Positions 45,347 to 57,236 of a DNA stretch of 64,000 nucleotides are shown piece by piece (within the stretch, counting starts at the first letter, position 1; the number at the start of each line of letters is the position of its first letter). The stretch is from Trichosphaerium sp. ATCC 40318. Lineage: Eukaryota; Discosea; Flabellinia; Trichosidae. The translations under genes were made by a program, and so were the position numbers. Below the pieces are notes generated by a model that saw nothing but the letters and a program-made list of their open reading frames with translations, had not been told where the DNA came from and searched no databases. The DNA lies in the NCBI GenBank assembly GCA_038496445.1, contig JALMLS010000466.1, forward strand, positions 1 through 64,000, written 5' to 3'.

Positions 45347-47310
45347 TTACAGTGTTGTTGAAGATCCTGTTTGCTGGTGCGTTTGTTTACTGGATACAAA
45401 TGATCCTGTTCGTCTACTAACTTTAGAAGTACTTGTAGTTCCAGCAGGGTTATATTTGGACATCCATATTTGGATCTAAGGAGAGAATACTGTCAATATT
45501 ATCATGTTTTTTTAATAGTTCGTACAATATCCATTGTTGTTGTTGATACAAACCATATGTACCACAAAACGCAGTAAGGAATTGGTTCGTTTGTTACACC
45601 AGATACCTGAACTACAAAGAAAGCTAATATGAACACCATATATCCAGTCAGAATGGATATTCTCAGGCTAACCTTGATTTTGTGTGAGAAGGACATTTAG
45701 TATTTACTCTGTACCTTTTTGATCAATCCGTATTTTGTGGTGTCGTCCACAGTTTGACACAGGCGCTTAATTATAAAACCTGATATAACCAAGCAGTATA
45801 TGAGACATCCTAAGATATACAACACCTAAACAAGGTAAGTAACTATTTATAAAAACAAAAAAGTTGTGTTCCGTACCAAAATATACCCAGTTATATTTAT
45901 CTCTTCATCGAGCTTAGTACTGAGTACAATACCGCTGATACCATTTAAGATGACCAATACTACCATGATACCAATCAAAACGTAGAATAAGTACTTGAAC
46001 CTTCGTAAATTACTCTTTCCTGCGATAGTCTTATTCATAAAAATACTGTGCCTAAATTCATATTAGTCAACTTTGTTTAGATTCTTTGGGTACCATATCA
46101 AAGCAATCAATAGAGAAGCGCAAACACTATTTCAGAAAAAAATGTCAGTAACGGTAGTCACTGTGATGACGTACGAGAAAGCAGCAGTAATAGAGAAAGA
46201 TATGTTCAATACATAAACAGGGTAGATTTTGAGGTAAGATACTGGATCCACACCTGCACATAGTTAATAACTGTGATTTTTTATGAGCTGCTAAGAGTGT
46301 CATACGTACAATGAAATATCAAGCGGCATATGATTGATACATTGAGTGTACAAAGCAATACTGTTTTGACATCTGGGGAGAAATGAGAGGCGAGAAAGTG
46401 CTCTACTAGTCTGTAGCAAACTAATTAGTAACGAACGTCATAGTGCGAATTGTCTAATTGTAAATTCCTCCGTAATTAAATAAATAAAATACATAATTAT
46501 GACGTGATAAATATGAATACCACGTAATTCCCAAAACATTCTTGATTTACAAACTCAATAAATCTACGTACGCATAAATGCCGTATGCAAGCGCACCAAG
46601 GTTAAGAAGTGTAATACTTGCTTGCCAGACTTTGATCCATGGCGATGTAAGCGTAGAAACCCATTCATTCTCGTCTGGTTCTGTAGATATCAAGTAGACT
46701 CCATGACTCTCAAGTAGGTCATAATCAAACTCATCTTTTTTTACTTCAGCAACAGGGATCTATTGTTTTTAGTCCACAACCATCGAGCTTAAAACTATCC
46801 TCTGAGGAATCCTTGACATACCTTTACTTGGCTCCTCTTTGCGTTTATAACATGCTCTCCCTTCCCAGGAGCGTCACTACTAATTATGACAGCAATTGCG
46901 CCACGCTCTTGCCAATCTACAACAACTATTTCCTGTCTCTCAACAACTTCCTTTAGCATTACAATATTTCCTTATAAAACAACATTAGCAAGTTCAACAA
47001 GCTTAAAAGAAATGAAAGCGTAAAAGGTAGCCCTGTTACACATTAATTTAATCCGTGAAATCACGTGGTGCCAAGAAAAAAAGGTAGTTCGTTTCGCCAA
47101 AAAAAAACCAAAAAAAATAGCCAACAAACCTGTAATATTTGTGCTACTCTCTGGTACCAAATTGACATTTGTATAGCGCCAAGTGATGTTATTTGATCCA
47201 TAGTCCAAAGGACGTAAAGCTATGGTAAGGTTGAAAGGACCATGTACTACGAGAGCTCCATTGGTACATGTAATGATAGCTAAAAATAACAATACGCAAA
47301 TTCTTATCAT
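45347..47310 (-). CDS. PA-domain, multi-pass (about 7TM) receptor-like protein, copy 1
   Basis: MIRICVLLFLAIITCTNGAL is a signal peptide. A lumenal or extracellular region with N-glycosylation sites follows (FNLTIALRPLDYGSNNITWR). Then comes a protease-associated-type fold: NIVMLKEVVERQEIVVVDWQ, then RGAIAVIISSDAPGKGEHV. About seven hydrophobic segments come next, including VWQASITLLNLGALAYGIYA, TVLLCTLNVSIICRLIFH, FKYLFYVLIGIMVVLVILNG and ILGCLIYCLVISGFIIKRLC. Then VLWYIWFVSTTTMDIVR and a Ser/Thr-rich tail, MSKYNPAGTTSTSKV. There are no aspartyl-protease (SPPL) or RING motifs. I know no named family with this order. Tandem with 47781-49649. Confidence 0.65.
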
Positions 47311-47780
47311 TACGAACTTTGTAGACGTAACGCGTATTTTGTACGAAACCTACAAATTTACGTATTTTGGGAGACTTAAATATGGTCGGAGTTCGGGAAT
47401 GCACGTGGTCCGGGGATATCTCGCGAATTATCAGCCATCTACCAATGCCTGCGCCATTTAGGGGCTTATAAACTTTCCCTGTACTGCATAGCACTAACTG
47501 TACGAAAGCACTGACTTAAAATGAATTATTGTACGTTTTTAATCCAATCAGGCTTTGATACATTGTTGCTGAGCAGTTCGGCTTGTTAATTTCTGTGTGT
47601 TAAGTCAACCAAAACTGCTCGGTATCAATTGTAGCTTTGCGCCCGTGTAGGCCTTGAGCCATGTTATTTGTTGACCAAGGTATTCTACATTAGGTACGCG
47701 TAGAACCAAGACCAACGGTAGTAAAGAAAAGCATACTTAATTTAATACATTTATTAGACAGACTTATATACGTGTTCTCG

Positions 47781-49649
47781 TTAACCTGATGAAGATGTGA
47801 GCTCTATTTTTGGTTGTTTATTGGAGGCAACCGAACCGGTGTTTCTACTTGATTGCCCTTTAGATGAACTTGTAGTTCCAGCAGGGTTATATTTAGACAT
47901 CCATATTTGGATCTAGAGAGAATACTGTCAATATTATCATGTCTTTTTTCGTTTCGTACAATATCCATTGTTGTTGTTGAGACAAACCATATGTACCACA
48001 ATACGCAGTATCCAATCGGCTTGTTCATTACACCTGATACTTGAAACCCGAAGAAAATTAATACAAATAACATATATCCTGTAATGATCGCTATCCTTAG
48101 ACTCGTCTGTTTGTTGAGTGAGCATTTTTTTTACCAATACTATTTTACCTTTTTTATCATTCCGCGCGTCCTGGTATCATCTGATGTTCTACACAGGCGC
48201 TTAATTATCAAACCTGATATAACCAAGCAGTATATGAGACATCCTAAGATATACAACACCTAAACAAGGTAAGTACAATTTCATTGAAAATAGAATTGTA
48301 CCAAAAAGTAGCCTGCTATATTTAACTGCTGATCGACCTTAGTGCTAAGGACCATATCGCCGACCCCATTTAAAACAACCAATACTACCATGATACCAAT
48401 CAAAACATAGAATAAGTACTTGAACCTTCGTAAATGACTCTTTCCTGCAATAGTCTTATTCATAAAAATACTGTGCCTACGGCAAAGTCAGTCAAAGAAC
48501 TTTTTGTTTAGATTCTTTGGGTACCATATCAAGGCAATCAATAGAGAAGCGCAAACACTATTTATGAACAATGTCAGGTAGGTAACAATATTGTATGACG
48601 TACGAGAATACAGCACTGATGGTGAAAGATATGTTCAATATATACCCTGGGTAAAGTTTGTGATACGATATCGGATCAACACCTTTTAACTTTCAGCTGA
48701 AATTGTCCCTGATTTATGCACGTACAATGAAATAGCAAGCGGCATATAATTGATACATTGAGTGTACAAAGCAATACTGTTTTGACATCTGGGGAGAAAT
48801 GAGAAACGAGCAAGTGCTCTCCTAGTCTGTAGCAAACCAATGTTAGAATAAAGAATTGGTTTATGTCGTCGTACGTGTATAGGCCATATATAAGTGCACC
48901 AAGGTTAAGAAGTGTAATACTTGCTTGCCAGACTGTGATCCATGGCGACGTGAGCGCAGAAACCCATTCATTCTCGTCTGGTTCTGTAGATATCAAGTAG
49001 ACTCCATGTCTCTCAAGTAGGTCATAATCAAACTCATCTCTTGCAACTTCAGCAACAGGGATCTATTGTGTTCGTTTAGCAAACAAACCTTACAACTACT
49101 GAGATCACCGTACTTTGACTTGGCTTCTCTTTGCATTTATAACATACTCGCCTTTTCCAGGAGCGTCGCTTCTGACAATGACAGCAACTGCACCGCGTTT
49201 TTGCCATTCTACGGTCGTTATTTCTTGTCTCTCCACAAAATTCTCTAGCAACACAATATTTCCTGGTACAAGCATGTTAGAGAGGAGCCTTTGAGGATAA
49301 AAGAAAAAAAGTACAAACATAAACGTCAGAAAAACTTTTTGTTTTGTGGATTTATTTTTCAGACTTTACGAAAAAAAACAATTAAATAAAGTTGGTACAC
49401 TAAGAAAAAAAAAAAAAAAGTTAATTGTTGGTTTTGGACGAACAAAAAAAAACTAAATAGGATTAGTTACAAACCTGTAATATTTGTGCTACTCTCTGGT
49501 ACCAAATTGACATTTGTATAGCGCCAAGTGATGTTATTTGATCCATAGTCCAAAGGACGTAAAGCTATGGTAAGGTTGAAGGGACCATGTACCACGAGAG
49601 CTCCATTGGTACATGTGATAGCTAAAAATAACAATACGCAAATTTTCAT
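47781..49649 (-). CDS. PA-domain, multi-pass (about 7TM) receptor-like protein, copy 2
   Basis: This has the same layout as its neighbour at 45347. The signal peptide is MKICVLLFLAITCTNG, the glycosylated region is nearly identical, and the PA-type segment is NIVLLENFVERQEITTVEWQ with RGAVAVIVRSDAPGKGEYV. IPVAEVARDEFDYDLLERHG and WITVWQASITLLNLGALIYG follow, then the other membrane segments, and the tail IQIWMSKYNPAGTTSSSKGQ ending IELTSSSG. The first exon is almost unchanged between copies, while the loops and tail diverge. The tail is rich in Ser, as in receptors desensitised by phosphorylation (inference). About nine introns. Confidence 0.65.
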
Positions 49650-50631
49650 CGTTCCGAACTTCGTCGACGTAAAGCGTATTTTGTACGTAAATTTGAACAT
49701 TAACAAACGATTTGGTATTGACTCAATACAACTATAGGTGCTCGTATTTGAAAACGTCAAGGTTGTAAGTTTGAATTAGACAGAGACCAAATGAAAACCC
49801 AAATACCTAGTTCATCTTGTTAGGCCACCTTGGATCAAGAGTGTCACAGCGTAGATGATTGCTATCTTGGTGCACCAAATTTAAATAAAGCATACCAGCA
49901 AATTTTTCCCAAGGCTATGCTTCGTGTTCCCGAGTGGCTGAAGTAGTAGACTATCTTTTTTGATTGTTAAGGCAACTTGTACAAGTCTTACGTCATACTT
50001 ACGATGATCCGCAGTCCGAACAACTACACTGGTTTCCTGTACAATACATACCAAAGCATGTAAAAGTGTCAATTTGTTAAGTCATGGAGAAATGGAACTT
50101 TCGTTGTTGTTCTAAATTGTTGTTCTCGCGTGCGAAGTATGATTTCCTTAATAAAGCAAGTTACAACGTACCTCCGTTTTTGAACAATAAAGACGTTTTA
50201 CAAACGATGTTTTGAATACCGCAAGCGTCGAAGATATCTACAGATACACCACGCTATCGCAAAGGCCTATTTGACATGTTGTCTTTTAATGGTGCCGGTG
50301 AGTTTTTAACAGCTTTTTGAATGGTCTTCCTAGCCAACACTACGCTCAGCGATAGTATTTAAAAGCTAGATAAAGACTAATCTCGAGTTTAAAGAAATAA
50401 AACAACAAAATCCTAATTAGTACATAATATGACAGTACTTGAAATCCACTAGCTAGTGAGGCTGACATAGCTTTGTATTTTCTGTCACTATTACAATATT
50501 GCGTAAGTAAGAGTATTCGGGCGAATATTGAGCAATAAAGGTTAACAAAATAACAAGTGGAAGGAAAAATGAGATTAAGGAAGAATGTCATTATTCAAGG
50601 TTTGACACATTTTTTTAGTGAAATTTTTTAT
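49650..50631. other. long intergenic region
   Basis: This is 982 bases between the receptor-like gene and the SLC4 gene. Several open stretches exist on the minus strand (49881-50072, 50346-50591), but none shows a convincing protein, splice partner or family. They could be relics. Confidence 0.35.
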
Positions 50632-53380
50632 TCAAACACTGCTGTTTGTTTTGTTGGTATTGCCGTTAACGTTTCTTGATAAACTAGAAGCCTCAAAAAA
50701 GTCATCCTCGTCATCTAGAACATCAAGATATTTTGCCTGAAAAAAAAAAGTTGTTAGTCAATTAAAATGTCAATTGGTATTTGCTTAAAGTACCGGGAAT
50801 ATGTAAGGAAGTAAGTACTTTCTCAGAGGTATTAATACAACTATAAGAATAGGGAATATGATAGCACCTAAAAGTTTTATCAAACAAACTTACAAACGAT
50901 TACTTTTGTTCAACAGAAAAAAACTCTAAAATTAGATTACTAACTCACCTTCTGTCTTTGTTACACCGAAAATTGCCAAGCATAAAATAAGTTGTACTAC
51001 AGTGTATATATTTGTCATATAGTAAGGCACCTACATATCGTTTGAGGACTACCAACAATTTAGCTAGGCTCTCACCTTGCTTATATAGTTACGAAGCTCC
51101 CTCCGAAATGCGTTATCTGTGAACCATAACTTCATACGGTCTGCCATTTGATTATTTTCGAGAAGTTCAAAACCCATGTAAATGAACAAGCCACTAAACA
51201 CTGCTTCCGGAAATTTTCTTATTTTTACTGTTTAGCTTTTTGAGTTTGGTGTACACTCTCGTACCTTAAAAATACTCGAAGAGATGGAACCATTATAGTT
51301 AAACCTATCAACAGAGATTGCATGAACGCAGAGAGTCTATTTTCGACAACATATTCCCAAACCTCTCTTTTTTCAATTCCATCCTATTGTGCATTAAGTG
51401 AGCGAAAGCTGTATTCTTCTTTAACTGCGTACTCTTTCTATACGAATGGTTGCAAGAGATCGAACATGAAGAGGTGCTTGAGGAATCAAACCATTACAAG
51501 GAGGTATACCCAACATGCCAGTCATGAACACTTAAATAAATATTAGCTGTATCAGAAAACCTGTACGTTTGGCGTACTGTTGATGCCAAGGATGAAGAAG
51601 TCGTAATTATAAGCAGTTCTGGAAACGGTTTAGAAATGTAACGGACATAAATACGTTACCCTTTTTTCAAGTTATGATCTGGCTTCTGAGACATTAAACT
51701 TGAAACATTATGATCAAAGTAATGTAAAGCAACCTGGCATCAAGTTAGAACAAAAAAAAGAAAGCAAAAAGTATGTCTTTAGATTACCATCACGGATGCA
51801 GGAAGTGCTGCACTCATTATCCCTGCAAGTCCAAGCTGAGGGTCCAAAAAATGAGGAAGCCTGCGGAGCATCAGTATAGTGTTGATCACCAATATCTTAC
51901 CATGACCTTCCACTGAGTGGCCGGAACTCTGTTGGTATTTGTAGATAGTCAAGTTGCTTTCTGACTTTAACAAAAGGACCTTGTAATAAATATGGTAACA
52001 CTACAAATACAGATATAGCCACAGTAGTTGCATAGTCTTTAATATAGTGCCGAACTTTTCTCCTAAGAGGAAACATGTTAACGGAAGACGAAACAAAACT
52101 CTTAGGCACTTTACCCAAAAAGTGTCCACTCTGTCGCACCAGCCAAAGCTGTGGCAACTATCCAGCATCCGAGAGCTAGTATAGTGGCAAAGAAGGGTCC
52201 TGCGATATTATACTACAAGCTGTTAGAAAGCAGGGTACATCAGTTTCTTACAGATTCGTCTGGAGGTAAAGGCGATGTACTGTTATGTGTCAAACTTTGT
52301 TCAGCGCCATGGACTGGAGTATCAGCTTGATCAAAAAAGGACACTATTTGAGATATCCCAGTCCACACCTATTGCAATAGATTATTCACATGTAAAATCC
52401 ATACCATGACATACGTAAATAATACATATCAAACACGCGAAAATCTCACATGTGAAACGTGTTACCAACCGGAGAAGATTGTTGAGGTTGAAAATCGCTA
52501 TCATCCAGTGACCCAACGCTCCCCACACTGTATTGATTAACATGAGTATTAAGATAGTTTTAGGAGACGTACTTTGAATCCATGCATACCAAGGAATAAA
52601 AGGAAATGAGAAAGTTTTCGCTAGCCCATAAGCTGCAATTGTAAATATAGAAACAGGTCCCGTTACTCCTACAATAATGACACTAGAGCCCTACCCATAA
52701 ACGGTAAAGTTAGACAAGTACTAGTCAGTACTCTTGGACATACAGACATCAAAGCATACGATGTTCCTGCAACACAAGTCGATAATAAAACCTACAAAGC
52801 TGAGATGAAGTTTATAAAGCCTTCTAATTCCTACCTCAGCAGTGCCTATTTGGCCATCAGTTGATGAAGAGAGAAGGACTCCAAAAGCAATAGCAGGTGC
52901 AATACTAGTAAAGTACATAAAGATTGTAGCAGCCAGCACCTTAAACGGATGACGAAAGCCTTGCCACCAATCATCCTAGAAACACGTGAATCTTCAGATC
53001 ATGTTTTCTGCTTCTTTAGAATCCTACAAGGTACCAAGGTATTAATCTGTTTCTCACATCTCTGTACATGCCCCTAAAGGGCCTTCCGTCAAGCAAATAA
53101 CTTATACCTTAAATGTGCATAAGGTAGAGTGAAATTTCTGATGACTATTTTAATTTTTTTGGATTGCTATTTATTGCTCTTTTTTACTTGTTCTTGCACT
53201 TGGAGGTACCTATTTTGATAGTGCGTTCGTCTTTCTCATCGTCGCTTTCTTTACAAAGAGTCAGTAACATGATTTCGTAATTTTAAGCACGTGTTAAGCC
53301 CAAATAAAGAGTACAACATTGTTTTGGTACATACCTATATGTACGTCACGTAATAGTGAGCTTTCTTCGTTTATGGACAT
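50632..53380 (-). CDS. SLC4/Bor1-type anion (bicarbonate/borate) transporter
   Basis: The start is MSINEESSLLRDVHI, with exons then giving ESDDEKDERTIKI and PFRGMYRDVRNRLIPWY. DDWWQGFRHPFK comes next, then the family's first helix VLAATIFMYFTSIAPAIAFG. Later helices follow in SLC4 order: VIIVGVTGPVSIFTIAAYGL, FIPWYAWIQSTSPKTILILM, ALGHWMIAIFNLN, a loop with HNSTSPLPPDES, VAISVFVVLPYLLQG, LPHFLDPQLGLAGIMSAALP, and ENRLSAFMQSLLIGLTIMVP. The C-terminus is IIFPILIVVLIPLRKYLLPY to NGNTNKTNSSV. There is no long cytosolic N-terminal domain, so it resembles fungal/plant Bor1 more than animal band 3. About 14 introns. Confidence 0.85.
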
Positions 53381-53735
53381 AAAAAAGACACTACACGCAG
53401 GTTTATACGCCTACGTAAGTACAGAATACTTAAAAAACGATAACAGGTAGAAGTCTAATGCGTTCTTCATGTGTGCTCTATTTTACTTTCTGTAGTAGCA
53501 CTAACCTGCATTGAAGTGCTTTGGTGTATCCAAATTACGAAAAGTATCCTATTGCAGTACGAGTGGAATGTCACGTGCCAACAAAAAAAATTCGTGCAAG
53601 ACATTAAATGATAAAAAAATAGCGTTAAGAGTGATAACAAAGCACCTCAATAGTATCTTTGAGTGGAGTACGAGGTTTGCCCGAAGTTAACTTAAACTTT
53701 CTTAAAACAAGCTAAAACCAGTCAATGTTTATATA
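53381..53735. other. divergent promoter region
   Basis: This lies between the SLC4 gene (minus) and the SLC35A-like gene (plus). A GTCACGTGCC element is near 53571. No gene is seen. Confidence 0.45.
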
Positions 53736-55187
53736 ATGGAAAAGCACGTCATACTAGTATTCTCTATTCTTGTATTCTTGCTTGGTATCATTTATGGTAC
53801 AAAATCTGCTCCAAAAGATGGCACAACGCTTGTTACTATAGAATTAGTCAAGTTTATCGCTTGTGTAGCGTTATTTGTATACAAAGGGTACGAAAATAAG
53901 TAAAACATCTAATTAGGCGCTAATGTTTCCTATAATAGCTCGAGCTGGACAGACATTGTAAGGTAAGAAATTGAAACAATATCATCTGCGTTTTCTGTAC
54001 CATTTATGAACAAAATACGCCTGGAAGCCTGCTCATTATTATTATATCCCTTGGAGCAATGAATATTGTCAACGTGGCACCATCGTAAAAAATTGTAAAC
54101 CACGTTGTCGTATACAGCCCATTACGCTCCTTGGGCTCCAAATGCATCAATTTCGCACTTTTTCTTACTGTTAGCTAGGTACCGTAACACTGGCATCTAT
54201 TATGCGCTACCAGCATTTATTTTCACGGCATTGGAACAACTACTCCTTCACGCGCCTGCACGCACATTTGCTCCATTCCGTATGCTGTGCACTGGTGTCC
54301 TATACCAATATTTCTTCTCTGACAGTCTATCAACATACAAGTGGGCATCAATAGCCCTCATGACAGCAGTACGCCTTTTTTGAAAAAAAAAACGAACGAA
54401 ATGAACCAATTATTTTTTAAACCGTTGTTTGCCGTACTACCATGCGTAGAGCGCCTGATTTTGACGTCTTTTGTAATTTTTTCCAACTGCTTATTCGTTA
54501 ACACGTTTTTTTCTTCAAAAGGGAGGTCTTTTCTTCCAATGGAGCTCTATACCAATGGCGTGGGTTGTGCTTATTGTTGTATGCGTTGAAATGTTCTGTG
54601 GAGCTCTAGGAACTGTATTCACAGAGTATTTGATGAAACAAGACAGAAATCAACCAATCTACCTCCAAGCCATGTATCTCTACTTTTTTTCGTCCATTTT
54701 CACGTATGTCCTTGGTTTCTTCCGTGGAGAGCAATTGGAAGTCAGCTTAATATTTTCAGGGTACGCGCAACGCATCTAAGAGTCTCTAGAGCTCAAAGAA
54801 AGACGAAAACAGTTGTTCTTTTCTTTTTTTTTTCTTGTTGTTCAAAAAAAATTGTGAATTCCGAGATTCTGACCTTTTTTGTTCAGGAACGCAGTATACA
54901 TTGCTATAATCAATGCCATAGCAGGTCTTACACTTATTTTCCTTATAAAGACAGCAGGTTCAGTAGAGCGTGATTTCGCCTTTAATTTCGGACTACTTGT
55001 TGCAGTAATTATTGGCTTGTTCGCAGGCACTGCTGCCTCTTTCTCTTTCTCTGCTATTGTTTTCACTGTTATAGCTGCTATATCAATATATCTTTGGAAT
55101 AAGGTTGATGAGCCAGTAAACGTAGAATCAACGCTTGATTATGGCGCAGCTGATACTAGAAGCAGGAACACTAATGTTGAAGTTTAA
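53736..55187 (+). CDS. SLC35A-like nucleotide-sugar transporter
   Basis: These Golgi/ER proteins exchange nucleotide sugars for NMPs across about ten helices. MEKHVILVFSILVFLLGIIY opens the protein; TTLVTIELVKFIACVALFVY is the family's second helix. Then RNTGIYYALPAFIFTALEQL and FAPFRMLCTGVLYQYFFSDS with YKWASIALMTAV match the family pattern of a YALPAF-type helix followed by the T-G-L-L-Y-x-x-F block. MAWVVLIVVCVEMFCGALGT and VFTEYLMKQDRNQPIYLQAM form the second half, and AVYIAIINAIAGLTLIFLIK with ERDFAFNFGLLVAVIIGLFA ends it. The tail is hydrophilic. The sugar carried cannot be read. Confidence 0.8.
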
Positions 55188-55524
55188 TCTTGAAAAGGAA
55201 GCATGGCCTTTCACAAAAAAACAAAAAAAACCGCGCTTCCTTTGGCGCCATTAAAGAAATGTTTGTAAACAACGTATTACATTAGCTGTTCGTTTGAGTA
55301 TTACACATGAGAGACTTTCCTAAATACTACCACCCCACGTGGGTTTGTTTAATTAAGGATGTTATATAGCCGTAAAATAGGGTAAGCAAGGAGTGCCGAC
55401 TATCTCCGTAATCATCCACTTTGTGTTAACCCTTGTTTTTCAAAAAGTACAAAAAGTCACAAAATTTTCTTTCTATTTCTTACGGAACAACTACTCCTGC
55501 TCCATTCATAGTATATTAAGAAAA
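55188..55524. other. intergenic region
   Basis: The transporter 3' flank and the secreted gene's promoter. A CCCACGTGGG palindrome is near 55336. No gene is seen. Confidence 0.4.
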
Positions 55525-56938
55525 ATGAAGAGATTACTACTCTCTATTGCTCTTATTGCTTTCGTATATGGTTTAAGCGTTAACTTGGTTTTCACGAACC
55601 CTCTTGGCGTTCTTGCCGAAAATGAAGCATACCAAGGTTGGCTTGACGTAGGTTCTAATGTTACTACTGGCCAGTTAAATTACACAGCCGACACACCAAT
55701 GGAAATAACAATTGATATTGGTTTGAGTGTAAATATGATACCAGATAACACACCGTTCTTGTATGTATCTCAAAAGAAGAAAAAAAAACACCTCCCCAAA
55801 CCATCCAATCATCATATTATTTTCGCGAATTAACCTTTTGTTATTTCTTATTTACCTACTAGTATTACAATCGAGGCTAAAGATCCTGTTGCGATGTCGC
55901 CAGGTCCTACAAGAATAGTTTCAGGCGTATTTAATAATCAAATGGCAACGCTATCTGCTGATAGTATATGGGGTACCTCCGGCGAGATAACACAAATTAA
56001 TTTGGTTTTTGTGATATTTTTTTCTTCCGGACTTTAGATTTCTTACCGTTTTGAGCGTTCCCTTTTTGTAAAGAATCGAATTCTTATGATCATCTCAGGT
56101 GCCAATCCTTTCGCCAATACAGCTGGTAGTTTCTTCCTTGCTACGCCTACATCAGCCAATGATACAGACGAGTGTAATGGTATATGGTTCTTTGATGGAG
56201 AAAATGGAAATCCATCGTTAGTATTACCACAACCGCCAGCAGGATGGGTTTACGAGGGTTGGGTAGTAGATATGAGTGATCCACAGAACCCAATGCCAAT
56301 GTCTACGGGCACCTTTACATCCGCATCTGGACCTGATTCTGATGGCGCTGGACCATACGCTGGCTCAGATAACCCTGCACCTATGTTTCCGGGACAAGAC
56401 TACGTAGTGATAATGCCTAAAAAGTACGCCAATAATTATGAAAAAAAAAATCGTAATTTGGAAATAAAAAAAATTAATCACGTGACCCCTTTTGATTAAA
56501 AAACTTTTACTTACCCTTTTCGTTCCAGTTTGTGCAATAACTATACCGCTGTTATATCTATCGAACCTAATCCAGACAGAAACCCTGATATTCCATTCTT
56601 CTTGAAACCGTTAGCTGCAGCGATAAGTAAGCGAGCACTTTATTTTCACAGTAGTTTTAATAAAATTACCTTATTGCTTATCAAACGTTGTAGTGCCTAT
56701 CACTGGAACTGGAAACCCTCAAAATATGGCAGCGTCCAAAGATATTCTACCAATTATCCAAGTTGTCGTACCAGACAGTCCAACTTCTGGTGGACCCATA
56801 ACGACTCCGCCTACTCAAATGATGATTACAAATGTGCCTACAGTAGCGCCTACAACGAAGGCCCCTCCAAGTGGATCCCTTAGTAATACTATTGTTAGCA
56901 TTTCACTTTTATTGTGTTCCCTCTTAGTTCTCATGTAG
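55525..56938 (+). CDS. secreted, probably GPI- or membrane-anchored protein with bacterial-like domain
   Basis: MKRLLLSIALIAFVYGLSVN is a signal peptide. Exons then give YQGWLDVGSNVTTGQLNYTA and EAKDPVAMSPGPTRIVSGVF, followed by the most distinctive part. GSFFLATPTSANDTDECNGI is followed by LPQPPAGWVYEGWVVDMSDP, MSTGTFTSASGPDSDG, FPGQDYV, and NYTAVISIEPNPDRNPDIPF with FLKPLAA. The order P-x-GW-x-YEGW..STGTF..FPG-[EQ]-D..I-S-[IV]-EP-x-PD resembles secreted or anti-sigma-like bacterial proteins I know. The C-terminus has a Pro/Thr linker (TNVPTVAPTTKAPPSGS) and a hydrophobic end, IVSISLLLCSLLVLM, fitting a GPI signal. Three or four introns show it is eukaryotic now. Confidence 0.65.
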
Positions 56939-57236
56939 AAACATACGTGTCAAAACTAAACAGTTTTTATCAAATGAAATAAATTCGAAAGTTTTTTTTT
57001 ATTGCTTCAAGAACGAATAATTTGTACCTTCCAGTACTGTCACTGTGGACACCTTATAGGCCCCTTATAGATCCCCCTATGTACTACATATTAGTGACGT
57101 AGTTGTGGCACATGAGGTAGTAGGTAACGCTTTTGGGAACGACTTATTTGATGCAGTCAACACGAGTAAAGATTGCTTGGTATTTTGAAGTTTTTGTTGA
57201 AGACCAAAATGGCGTGCGCCTCAAAATAGGCTTCAA
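56939..57236. other. intergenic region
   Basis: The promoter side of the USP9X-like gene. No features are supported. Confidence 0.35.
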
